Assembly: GCA_018714205.1 (NCBI GenBank)
Contig: DVNR01000073.1
Span: forward strand, 1 to 40,482
DNA length: 40,482 nucleotides
Origin: Candidatus Aphodousia faecipullorum
GTDB taxonomy: Bacteria; Pseudomonadota; Gammaproteobacteria; Burkholderiales; Burkholderiaceae_F
Direction of reading: 5' to 3'
Under the pieces are notes generated by a model that saw only the letters and a list, made by a program, of their open reading frames with translations, had not been told where the DNA came from and did not search any database. Each line of letters opens with the position of its first letter. Position 1 is the stretch's first letter. The translations under genes and the position numbers were made by a program. This document shows, piece after piece, positions 1-7,035 of this stretch.

Positions 1-483
1 TAAAACGACCACTTGAACCTGGGCTAAAACAGTATTTCGTTGCTCAATATGATCCAATAAACGACCTGGGGTAGCCACCAATATTTCAACCCCACGACGC
101 AAAGCATCTGTCTGAGTGCGAATATCCACTCCACCAAAAACACAAGCACTTCTTAAGTTGGTGTACTTGGCATAAGCCTGAAGGTTTTCGTGAACTTGAA
201 GCGCTAGCTCGCGCGTCGGCGCTAACACTAAAGCTCGCACCGGATGACGCGCTGGCGACATACTGGAATTTGCCAACGGTATGAGCTGATTCAAAAGAGG
301 CAAACCAAAACCTGCCGTTTTACCCGTACCGGTTTGAGCTGCCCCCATTACATCGTACCCGGCTAAAACAAGGGGAATGGCTTTTTGCTGAATGGGTGTC
401 GGATGCTCATAACCCAGCTCATTAATCACCTTTAAGAGACTGGCGTGAAATCCAAAAGAATCAAAAGTCATTTCCTTCGACAT
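1..483 (-). CDS. rhlE: DEAD-box RNA helicase, RhlE-like, N-terminal part (runs off left edge)
   Basis: This is the first 161 codons of an ATP-dependent RNA helicase of the DEAD-box family, which remodels RNA and ribosome assembly intermediates in the cytoplasm. In order, the translation shows the Q-motif region (GYEHPTPIQ), motif I (AQTGTGKT), motif Ia (PTRELA), the GG motif and motif Ib (TPGRL). It stops a residue or so before the expected DEAD box because the window ends. The aromatic N-terminus and the stretch GAAQTGTGKTAGFGLP resemble RhlE more than DbpA, SrmB or CsdA. The ATG at 481-483 has a weak GGA eight bases upstream. In-frame ATGs at 490-492 and 469-471 are alternatives. The gene is divergent from the dihydrouridine synthase. 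The family is certain; the RhlE assignment is likely. Confidence 0.88.
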   Translation of the reverse strand, partial: MSKEMTFDSFGFHASLLKVINELGYEHPTPIQQKAIPLVLAGYDVMGAAQTGTGKTAGFGLPLLNQLIPLANSSMSPARHPVRALVLAPTRELALQVHENLQAYAKYTNLRSACVFGGVDIRTQTDALRRGVEILVATPGRLLDHIEQRNTVLAQVQVVVL

Positions 484-622
484 ACCGGGCATCCGAACAA
501 AATTTTTGTAAATCAATTTGTTAATTATAACGGCTCAAATCGATAAAGCCCTAGGCTGATTTTACAAACGGTATCCGATAGAATACGGCGCTAAAAATCA
601 CGACCAAAGAAGGAACGCTGCT

Positions 623-1603
623 TTGTCCCCACTTTTAACCGTTGCCCCAATGGAAGGCTTGACCGGCGCCCCCTTTCGCCGAGTCCACGCACAATTTTTT
701 CCCGAGGCTGATCGTTACTATTTACCTTTTGTCACTCCGACACAAGAACCTAAGTTCACGGAACGACAACTCAAGGAAGTGGCTCCTGAAGTCAATCAAG
801 CGATTCACGCAGTCCCTCAACTGCTCACCAGACGCGCGGAGGATTTTATCTGGGCGGCAAAGACGCTCTCAGATATGGGATATGATGAAGTCAATCTTAA
901 TTTGGGCTGCCCGGCTGGAACCGTTGTTGCGAAGGGCAAAGGGGCGGGCTTTTTGCGAGACCCCGCTGAGTTAGAACGCTTTCTTAATCGAATCTTCAAC
1001 GCCAATCTTCCTATTGCTATTTCGGTTAAAACTCGTTTAGGGTGGAATAGCGAATCCGAGTTTGATCTTTTAAGTGATGTTTTCAGCCACTTTCCAATCC
1101 ACACTTTAATTATTCATCCTCGCCTACGACAAGATTTTTACAAGGGACAAGTTCGTCGAAATGTTTTAGAAAGCTACCGTTGTGCTCTTCAATGCCCATT
1201 AGGTTATAACGGCGATATCCTCACGGTTGAAGATATTAAGCGGGAATCGACTCAAGGATTTTCTCAACTCATGGTTGGCCGGGGTCTGATCGCCAATCCT
1301 GCACTTTTTCGAAAAGCTCGGGGCGGCGCGGCAATCACACGAACAGAATTCGATGACTATACGCAAGCAATTTTTGATAGTTATTGCTACGCGTTCGGCA
1401 ATGTTAAAAATGCTCTTATGCGCATGAAAGAGTATTGGTTCTTTTGGCACAACTTATTCAACGGGGCGGAGAAAGCCGTTAAAAGCATCTACAAAGCTAA
1501 ATCGCTTGAAGACTACCAAAGCAACTGTCGTCGGATCCTGGAAACATACTCCATGACAGAGGAAGCTAGATTCGGCTGGTTTAAGCCTCTTTATGAACCA
1601 TAA
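623..1603 (+). CDS. tRNA-dihydrouridine synthase family protein (atypical subgroup)
   Basis: This is an FMN-dependent enzyme that reduces uridines in the tRNA D-loop to dihydrouridine; 326 aa, the usual length. The N-terminal APMEGLTG matches the FMN-binding start of the barrel. NLNLGCPAG carries the catalytic Cys (C96), and SVKTRLGW, IIHPR, YNGDI and VGRGLIANP follow in family order. The start is TTG at 623, with AAGGAA about eight bases upstream. The run VPQLLTRRAEDFIWAAK and the motif VVAKGKGAGFL resemble the Dus group common in Firmicutes and Bacteroidetes rather than proteobacterial DusA, DusB or DusC. The target uridine therefore cannot be named, and lateral acquisition is possible. The 3' end overlaps the convergent LysR gene by 13 bases. 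It is monocistronic. Confidence 0.9.
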   Translation: MSPLLTVAPMEGLTGAPFRRVHAQFFPEADRYYLPFVTPTQEPKFTERQLKEVAPEVNQAIHAVPQLLTRRAEDFIWAAKTLSDMGYDEVNLNLGCPAGTVVAKGKGAGFLRDPAELERFLNRIFNANLPIAISVKTRLGWNSESEFDLLSDVFSHFPIHTLIIHPRLRQDFYKGQVRRNVLESYRCALQCPLGYNGDILTVEDIKRESTQGFSQLMVGRGLIANPALFRKARGGAAITRTEFDDYTQAIFDSYCYAFGNVKNALMRMKEYWFFWHNLFNGAEKAVKSIYKAKSLEDYQSNCRRILETYSMTEEARFGWFKPLYEP

Positions 1604-2550
1604 AATTGTGGAAATTGATTCTTCAAGCGTTGCATGAACCGGTGCTCACGCTCTGCAAGCCAATCAACAAAAACCTTCACGCGCTTTTTTTCGAAAGACT
1701 CCTCCCGAGCGAAAATAAAACATGACAGCTGCTTACGATGCCAACCGGGTAATACGGGAATAACCGTTTTATCTTCGATCTCCTTGGCGCAGTGAAAAAG
1801 TGACATATCCGGAACAACGCCTGCACCAAGCAAAAGAGCGGACTTCACAGAGATCAGATTATGTAGCAAAATCGCATTTTTCCATTCCAAGGCAACCGAT
1901 CGACCGGCATTTTCTAATGTTTGAGTGGCAGAGCGAGTCGGACTCAAAATTAAAACCCCTGTGTGTTTTCGACAATCATCCGGAATGATCGGCATCCCGT
2001 TTCTTTGAATGTATGACGGGGCCGCACAAGGCACAAAAGGCATCTCTCCACTGTATCGCCTGACGACCCCAGGCATGTCTTGATTTTCCCCATAACCAAT
2101 TGCCACATCCATCATTGTTCCGTCAGCGGTAACAAAACCATCCGGTAAACGTGCAGAAAGTTCATGTAATTCGAACTGTATGTCAGGGTAGATCTGCTGA
2201 AACTCCACCAATGCCGGAGTGATCTCTTGTGGGCCAATACCAGCATGAGAACAAACACGAATTAGACCAGCCAGTTTATCTTTATCGCCTTGCAGATCCG
2301 TCACGATTTCTCGATGCAACCCTACTAACCCAATAGCTCTTTGATACGCTCTTTTTCCCATTTCAGTCAAGGTCACCGGTCGCGTTGTTCTGGAAAAAAG
2401 TGTTATACCAAGTTCTGCCTCGAGACCTCGCAACGCCCTGCTCGCCGTGCTTGGTTCGCAGCCCAAGCGATCACAAGCCGCATTTAGTCCCCCAGCGTGA
2501 ACAACTTCACAAAATATTCGCCAAGCATTCAAATCGTCAATTCGATGCAT
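1591..2550 (-). CDS. LysR-type transcriptional regulator
   Basis: This is a LysR-family regulator of 319 aa. Residues 1-65 form the winged helix-turn-helix (LNAWRIFCEVVHAGGLNAACDRLG, then STASRALRGLEAELG). The rest is a periplasmic-binding-protein-like effector domain of about 200 residues with the motifs DVAIGYG, PSYI, HTGVLILSP and PVLPGW. It starts at ATG 2548-2550, with AGGG as a weak ribosome site. It is divergent from the OFA transporter at 2826, and an ATTGCA-N4-TGCAAT inverted repeat lies between them, so it most likely controls that transporter and itself. The same effector-domain motifs recur in the LysR protein at 37530-38561, marking the two as paralogues. The effector is unknown. 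Confidence 0.92.
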   Translation of the reverse strand: MHRIDDLNAWRIFCEVVHAGGLNAACDRLGCEPSTASRALRGLEAELGITLFSRTTRPVTLTEMGKRAYQRAIGLVGLHREIVTDLQGDKDKLAGLIRVCSHAGIGPQEITPALVEFQQIYPDIQFELHELSARLPDGFVTADGTMMDVAIGYGENQDMPGVVRRYSGEMPFVPCAAPSYIQRNGMPIIPDDCRKHTGVLILSPTRSATQTLENAGRSVALEWKNAILLHNLISVKSALLLGAGVVPDMSLFHCAKEIEDKTVIPVLPGWHRKQLSCFIFAREESFEKKRVKVFVDWLAEREHRFMQRLKNQFPQFYGS

Positions 2551-2610
2551 GATTATGCCCTAACAAAGATAAGTGTTTACCCTATACCAATGGCAGATTC
2601 TCAATTATTT

Positions 2611-2626
2611 ATTGCAATTATGCAAT
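2611..2626. promoter_or_regulatory. LysR-type operator, ATTGCA-N4-TGCAAT
   Basis: This is a perfect 6+6 inverted repeat with a 4-base centre, inside the AT-rich 275-base gap between the LysR gene and the transporter. It contains the T-N11-A form expected of LysR boxes. Further TATTGC half-sites occur near 2682 and 2704, closer to the transporter. That fits one high-affinity site plus activation half-sites, but this is inferred from sequence alone. Confidence 0.55.
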
Positions 2627-2825
2627 TAATAATAGTTAATAATTTAAATTTAAAAATAATATCTTAAAAAATTCTAAAATTTATTGCGATTTAAACAATT
2701 AGTTATTGCATTTATTGTCTTTTCTTATCTTAATAGACAACTCATAATACCTGCGGTTTTAATGTCCGACTGCAATTCGGCTTCTCTGTATAACCTGTTT
2801 AACTAATTGACAATCTCTCTGACTC

Positions 2826-4052
2826 ATGTTTAACAATCAATCTTTAGAGAAAAAACGCTGGTACATTTTATCCATCATTTGTCTCATCAATCTTTGCGCG
2901 GGTTCTATTTACGCTTGGAGTGTGCTGTCGGCAGCGGCCGCTGAGAGCCTGAGTGCAAGCACTGGTACAGTTATTACCGCTAGCGATTTAGCCATTGCCT
3001 TCGGCGTTGCCAACAGCGTGGGACCGATCCCTATGATTTTTGGAGGTGCTTTTAACGATAAATACGGCCCCCGTCTGGTCATCATGACCGGTGGTTTACT
3101 GATCGGACTCGGTCTTTGTGGTTGTGGACTTGCTTCTTCCGTCATGGAAATCACCGTTGCCTACGGATTGATTTTCGGTCTCGGCTTGGGGCTGACTTAT
3201 GGGGCCGGTATCAGCACGGCAGTCAAATATTTTCCAGATCGCCGTGGATTAGCCGGTGGCCTAGTGACAGCGGCCTATGGGTTTAGCTCCGTGCTTGTGC
3301 CTCCTATTGCGCAATCACTGACTGAACGGATCGGCATTATGCAAACGTTCATTTTCCTGGGAATCGCTTTTGGTGCCGTGATTATGACCGGCTCGATCTT
3401 TTGCCAACGTTGTCCGGATAACTTCTTGCCTAATGGCACGAGAATTAATACCCACTCAACCCCCAAGGGTCAGACATGGCGAGAGATGCTCACAAGCCCC
3501 ATTTTTTATCCAATGATTGCTCTTTTAATGTGCGGGGCTATCAGTGGCATGATGATCCTGTCGCAAGCGGCCAGTATTGCCAAAAATGAAATTGGAATGG
3601 GTCTAGCAGCCGCCACTGGGGCTGTTTCAACGATTGCGTTATTCAATATGGCTGGACGCCTTGCGGCAGGCTTTTTATCTGATTCTCTAGGGCGAATCGG
3701 AGTTTTATTAGCCGCCTTGGCATGCACTGCCATAGGACTTTTTGTTCTAATGAATTCCACGCATGGAGACACCGTGATGTTTTATTTCGGTTGTGTACTC
3801 ATTGGTATGTCCTTTGGAGCTTTCATGGCAATATATCCTGGTTTCACTACTGACCAATTTGGTGCGCGACATGCTGGCGTCAATTATGGAATCATGTTCA
3901 GTGGTTTTTCGTTGGCTGGTCTGTTTGGACCGATTCTTATGCAATACATGCAAAGCCTGGGATTCACCTTTGCCCAATGTTGCATGGCTGGCATCGTTTT
4001 TTGTGGACTGGGTGGCGTTTTTGCATTCATTTACAAAGGGCTTGCAAAATAA
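2826..4052 (+). CDS. MFS transporter, oxalate/formate antiporter (OFA) family
   Basis: This is an inner-membrane major facilitator of 408 aa with 12 predicted hydrophobic segments. The start RWYILSIICLINLCAGSIYAWSV is typical of the OFA branch of the MFS. The inter-helix 2-3 loop reads GGAFNDKYGPR, a variant of the MFS G-x-x-x-D-R/K-x-G-R signature, and its repeat in the second half is GRLAAGFLSDSLGR. Family members exchange small carboxylates such as oxalate, formate, lactate or pyruvate; the substrate here cannot be read from sequence. No oxalate-degrading genes are nearby. The ATG at 2826 has no good Shine-Dalgarno. A hairpin terminator follows at 4072. The divergent LysR regulator and its operator suggest inducible expression. 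Confidence 0.88.
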   Translation: MFNNQSLEKKRWYILSIICLINLCAGSIYAWSVLSAAAAESLSASTGTVITASDLAIAFGVANSVGPIPMIFGGAFNDKYGPRLVIMTGGLLIGLGLCGCGLASSVMEITVAYGLIFGLGLGLTYGAGISTAVKYFPDRRGLAGGLVTAAYGFSSVLVPPIAQSLTERIGIMQTFIFLGIAFGAVIMTGSIFCQRCPDNFLPNGTRINTHSTPKGQTWREMLTSPIFYPMIALLMCGAISGMMILSQAASIAKNEIGMGLAAATGAVSTIALFNMAGRLAAGFLSDSLGRIGVLLAALACTAIGLFVLMNSTHGDTVMFYFGCVLIGMSFGAFMAIYPGFTTDQFGARHAGVNYGIMFSGFSLAGLFGPILMQYMQSLGFTFAQCCMAGIVFCGLGGVFAFIYKGLAK

Positions 4053-4071
4053 CTTAATGATTGCTGCTGGG

Positions 4072-4096
4072 AAGACAGAAATTTTTCTGTCTTTTC
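4072..4096 (+). terminator. Intrinsic terminator of the OFA transporter gene
   Basis: AAGACAGAAA (4072-4081) pairs with TTTCTGTCTT (4084-4093) and runs into a short T-rich tail. In practice the apex opens to a 4-base loop. It lies 20 bases after the transporter stop codon. Confidence 0.7.
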
Positions 4097-4098
4097 AG

Positions 4099-4104
4099 TA
4101 AAAT
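4099..4104 (+). promoter_or_regulatory. -10 box of the tRNA promoter (TAAAAT)
   Basis: TAAAAT ends 10 bases before the first base of the mature tRNA, the usual distance for a short tRNA leader. The matching -35 would fall within the preceding terminator hairpin and is not recognisable. Confidence 0.5.
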
Positions 4105-4114
4105 GATCACCTCT

Positions 4115-4191
4115 GCGCCATTAACTCAGTTGGTTAGAGTAGGGGACTCATAATCCCTTAGTCGTTGGTTCGAGCCCAACATGGCGCACCA
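4115..4191 (+). tRNA. tRNA with CAT anticodon, probably tRNA-Ile2 (lysidine-modified)
   Basis: A full cloverleaf is present. The acceptor is GCGCCAT (4115-4121) with ATGGCGC (4181-4187), followed by A73 and an encoded CCA. The D-arm is ACTC/GAGT and the T-arm GTTGG/CCAAC. The anticodon stem 4142-4146/4154-4158 closes the loop CTCATAA, with CAT at 4149-4151. The pairs C4-G69 and C5-G68 in the acceptor match the TilS (tRNA-Ile lysidine synthetase) determinants known from E. coli tRNA-Ile2. Elongator tRNA-Met usually has A/U pairs there. Elongator Met remains possible; an initiator is excluded because G1-C72 is paired and the anticodon stem lacks the three G-C pairs. Confidence 0.93.
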
Positions 4192-4479
4192 TTTACCTCA
4201 CACCCCTCCAATCCTTTATATTTTTCTTTTGGTTTCATAGGCTTAAAAAATCCGTCTCTAATTTCTCCATTTTCATTATTCCTGTCTAGCTTGGGTAGAA
4301 ATATGGACGCCATTCCTGCAGTCATGTTCTATTTTTCTGTTTAATTTATAAAATTTTTTCACGTTAATGGCGGCTTTTTTCCTTCAAGCCCGACTCTCCA
4401 ATAATGTTTTACGCAAACGATTGAGTTGATCGTCCAATCACTCGATTATTTTCTTTCATCGAGATGAAGCTGCTTTTCG
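4192..4479. other. Intergenic stretch without a recognisable gene
   Basis: This AT-rich, pyrimidine-rich DNA lies between the tRNA and the secreted-protein gene. No open frame with a credible start, no strong hairpin and no repeat were found. T-rich runs at 4217-4230 could act as a loose terminator for the tRNA. The stretch ends in the promoter of the next gene. Confidence 0.6.
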
Positions 4480-4485
4480 TATAAT
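4480..4485 (+). promoter_or_regulatory. -10 box TATAAT of the secreted-protein gene
   Basis: This is a consensus TATAAT. It overlaps an in-frame ATG at 4484, so transcription would begin downstream of that ATG and translation must start later, at 4523. No good -35 is visible at 16-18 bases. Confidence 0.5.
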
Positions 4486-4522
4486 GGGTGCGTTATCGTG
4501 TTCACCGGGAATTAAAATCGAA

Positions 4523-5539
4523 ATGACTTCATTTAAAATTGCCTCAATTGCAATAACATTTACCCTTGCCTCCGGGCTGGCACACGCCGCTCAACAGGCT
4601 CTTCCACATAATCCCCCTGCCTTGCCGCAATTAACCACATTAAGTCAGCTTCAAGCAGGCGTTTACCATTATTATGAAAACAATAAAAGCATTTTTAAGC
4701 TAGGGAAAAAACAAGGCAAACACTATCGCCTTGCCAACACTTTCACCAAAGGAACGCCTCAACAATTTTCTTACGGTGGCAGTACTGATCACATTGTTAG
4801 AAACGGTCAACTGCGAAATCCTCCAATTCCTAATATCGCCACCGCGTTAGATGTTAATCGTGTTGCCCTTCAGCGTTCAGGTCGCAATGACGGACTGGTT
4901 ATAACCCTGCACCCTTATGATGTCTCCGGTAAACCCATTGAATCGTATCTAAAGACTGTGACGGGACGTCCCAGCAAAGTGGCACAGAAAATGGCTTCCG
5001 GTCATCGATTCGCCCAAGGCTCAGTCGCCTATATTGCAGAAATGAGATCCCTGCGCCCCGAAGTGGTTGTGCCGTCCACTGAGGTTATTACCGGACAAAA
5101 AAACATCGCAAATTTCATTAAGACCTTTTCTGGAAAAATTCCCAACTGCTTAGCTTACGAAAGCCGAGCTGATGCTCAACCTTATGCTATTCGCTTCGTC
5201 AACAACAAAGGCAACAGCGGCGAAATTGAAATTTATCGAGCTAAGCGCGGAGAAGTGTTCTGCACCGCAGAGGGTAACCGTTTTGCCAAAGGCACTTATA
5301 AGATTCAAACCATCAACGGAACGCGAGTCATGGCATTGGACTTTCCACAATCAGTTGACTCTCGTGACATTGGCATTCGCTCAAGCGAAGAGGGCGCTCT
5401 ACAGCTTGCTTTTGTTGAAGTAAAACATCCTCAAGCAAAAGTTCTACCAGGACGAATTGTCAAAGCGAACAGACCCTTTACCGATAACCAATTCCGTTTC
5501 AATGCTACTGCTGCCCAATCTATCGAAAAGGCTATGTAG
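4523..5539 (+). CDS. Secreted protein of unknown function
   Basis: I do not recognise this 338-aa protein. It has a clear Sec signal peptide: Lys5, a hydrophobic core (IASIAITFTLASG) and an AHA cleavage site near residue 22. The mature part is hydrophilic, beta-rich in appearance and has no membrane segment. It holds two cysteines (C209 and C247), which could form one periplasmic disulfide. No catalytic motif, lipobox or repeat stands out. A Pro-rich stretch follows the signal. The ATG at 4523 is preferred over 4484 because 4484 lies in the -10 box and the signal peptide begins at 4523. It has its own promoter and a strong terminator, so it is monocistronic. The location, periplasm or outside, is inferred. 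Confidence 0.8.
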   Translation: MTSFKIASIAITFTLASGLAHAAQQALPHNPPALPQLTTLSQLQAGVYHYYENNKSIFKLGKKQGKHYRLANTFTKGTPQQFSYGGSTDHIVRNGQLRNPPIPNIATALDVNRVALQRSGRNDGLVITLHPYDVSGKPIESYLKTVTGRPSKVAQKMASGHRFAQGSVAYIAEMRSLRPEVVVPSTEVITGQKNIANFIKTFSGKIPNCLAYESRADAQPYAIRFVNNKGNSGEIEIYRAKRGEVFCTAEGNRFAKGTYKIQTINGTRVMALDFPQSVDSRDIGIRSSEEGALQLAFVEVKHPQAKVLPGRIVKANRPFTDNQFRFNATAAQSIEKAM

Positions 5540-5558
5540 TTTTACCTAAATAAATCAT

Positions 5559-5593
5559 AAATGGCCGCTGTTTCGCGGCCATTTTCTTTTCTA
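5559..5593 (+). terminator. Intrinsic terminator of the secreted-protein gene
   Basis: AAATGGCCGC (5559-5568) pairs perfectly with GCGGCCATTT (5575-5584) around a 6-base loop, followed by TTTCTTTTCT-like sequence. It starts 20 bases after the stop codon. Confidence 0.85.
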
Positions 5594-5760
5594 CTTTATT
5601 CTTAAGTTATAACATTCAATTAATTGATTTTTATGTCATTTTAAAAAGTCAAGATCTAGATAAGTCAGTATTTTCACTAATTTTTTACCCCCTTTTTTTC
5701 CGAATTCTGTCCCTTAATAATCAACGCATCTTAAAACTGATTTTTAAGGATGATTTTCCA

Positions 5761-6972
5761 ATGGTTCGCTGTTTAAATGATTTTCGCGTGAAATTGGGCT
5801 CCAAAGACTATGTTCCGATCATGTTAGGTGGCATGGGAACTAATATTTCAACCGCTGAGCTCGTCCTTGCGCTTGAAAAGCTAGGGGGCATTGCCAACTT
5901 GTCCGATGCCATGATGGTTGAAGTCTGCGATCGGTTATTTGGAACGACCTACTCCATTGATAAAGCCAAAGCCAATATGCAGTACAAGGGAACCGCAGAT
6001 AAAACCGGGTTGTTGTTTGATTTAACTGCAGTCCGTGAAGCAACCATGCGCTATGTTTCCGACGTCATGAGTAAGGCAACGGGCAACGGCCTGGTCCTTA
6101 TCAATTGCATGGAAAAATTGACAATGGGAGACTCTTTAGAAACCCTTAAAGTGCGACTGAATGCCGCCTTGGACGCCGGTATTCAGGGCATCACGCTTTC
6201 TGCCGGATTACACCTGTCCAGTCTTCGTTTGATACAGGACAATCCCCGCTTTCATGACGCTTTAATTGGCATCGTTGTCTCTTCCCGTCGAGCGTTAAAC
6301 CTCTTTTTGCGTCGAACAAAATCCCTTAACCGTTTGCCGGACTACATCGTGGTCGAAGGTCCTCTCGCCGGTGGCCACTTAGGATTCGGAGAGGATTGGA
6401 AGGACTTTAACTTAGGCGATATTGTTCGAGATGTTAAAGACTATTTGAAATCGGAATCGCTTAACATCCCCGTTTTTGCTGCCGGTGGTATTTTCACTGG
6501 AGCTGACGCTGTCAAAATGATGACGGAAAATGGAGCCGACGGCGTGCAAGTTGCCACTCGCTTCACAATCACTCAAGAAAGCGGACTGCCGCTCAATGTC
6601 AAGAGAGCCTACTTGAATGCGAAAGCCGAAGACGTTGAGGTCAACCATGCCTCTCCAACCGGGTATTTGATGCGCATGCTAAAACAATCACCTGCCCTTC
6701 AAGGCGAGATGCCTCCCAATTGCGAGCCATACGGATACCTTCTTAATCATGGCCATTGTCCATACGCTGACCAATGGTGGGAAAGACGTAAAAACCCACA
6801 ATGTGAAAAAACCAGGTGTTGTCTGTGCACTCATATGAAGTTGTACAACGTCTGGACTTGTGGTGCGTCAGTTTCACGTCTCAAAGAAGTAACACAAAAA
6901 GACGAGAACGGACAATGGATTATTCCAAGTGCCGAGGAGGTTTATAACGACTACCGTTTTGGTACGGATTAA
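5761..6972 (+). CDS. NAD(P)H-dependent flavin oxidoreductase / nitronate monooxygenase family
   Basis: This is a 403-aa TIM-barrel flavoprotein of the 2-nitropropane dioxygenase/FabK-like family. Its FMN-site motifs are PIMLGGMGTNIS at the N-terminus, GPLAGGHLGF with the conserved His (H206), and AAGGIFTGADAVKMM plus GADGVQVATRF for phosphate binding. Known members oxidise nitronates or reduce enoyl thioesters or quinones; the substrate here is open. The last quarter is unusual: about eight cysteines between residues 320 and 375, including a CC-x-C cluster, suggest a metal or iron-sulfur site. The ATG at 5761 has AAGGA about ten bases upstream. The gene is monocistronic and convergent with the antiporter gene, with a shared terminator. 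Confidence 0.85.
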   Translation: MVRCLNDFRVKLGSKDYVPIMLGGMGTNISTAELVLALEKLGGIANLSDAMMVEVCDRLFGTTYSIDKAKANMQYKGTADKTGLLFDLTAVREATMRYVSDVMSKATGNGLVLINCMEKLTMGDSLETLKVRLNAALDAGIQGITLSAGLHLSSLRLIQDNPRFHDALIGIVVSSRRALNLFLRRTKSLNRLPDYIVVEGPLAGGHLGFGEDWKDFNLGDIVRDVKDYLKSESLNIPVFAAGGIFTGADAVKMMTENGADGVQVATRFTITQESGLPLNVKRAYLNAKAEDVEVNHASPTGYLMRMLKQSPALQGEMPPNCEPYGYLLNHGHCPYADQWWERRKNPQCEKTRCCLCTHMKLYNVWTCGASVSRLKEVTQKDENGQWIIPSAEEVYNDYRFGTD

Positions 6973-6996
6973 TCCAGCGCCGATGATGACAGGATG

Positions 6997-7022
6997 AAAA
7001 AAGCGCCCGAAGGCGCTTTTTT
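6997..7022. terminator. Bidirectional terminator between flavoprotein and antiporter genes
   Basis: AGCGCC (7002-7007) pairs with GGCGCT (7012-7017) and is flanked by A6 on the left and T6 on the right, so it works on both strands. On the minus strand the loop is a C(TTCG)G tetraloop, which is exceptionally stable. It serves the genes ending at 6972 (+) and 7036 (-). Confidence 0.9.
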
Positions 7023-7035
7023 CATTGGATCATTC

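Noticed and set aside
4192-4479. Integration site of a genomic island at the tRNA 3' end.
   Set aside because: No integrase gene and no repeat of the tRNA 3' end is seen within the window.
4484-4522. Earlier ATG at 4484 for the secreted protein.
   Set aside because: The ATG is part of a consensus TATAAT box, and the extra residues would spoil the signal peptide.
5641-5655. The 15-base string TTAAAAAGTCAAGAT also occurs at 35746-35760.
   Set aside because: One exact 15-mer match is close to what chance gives in 40 kb of partly AT-rich DNA, and the surrounding sequences and gene positions do not correspond.
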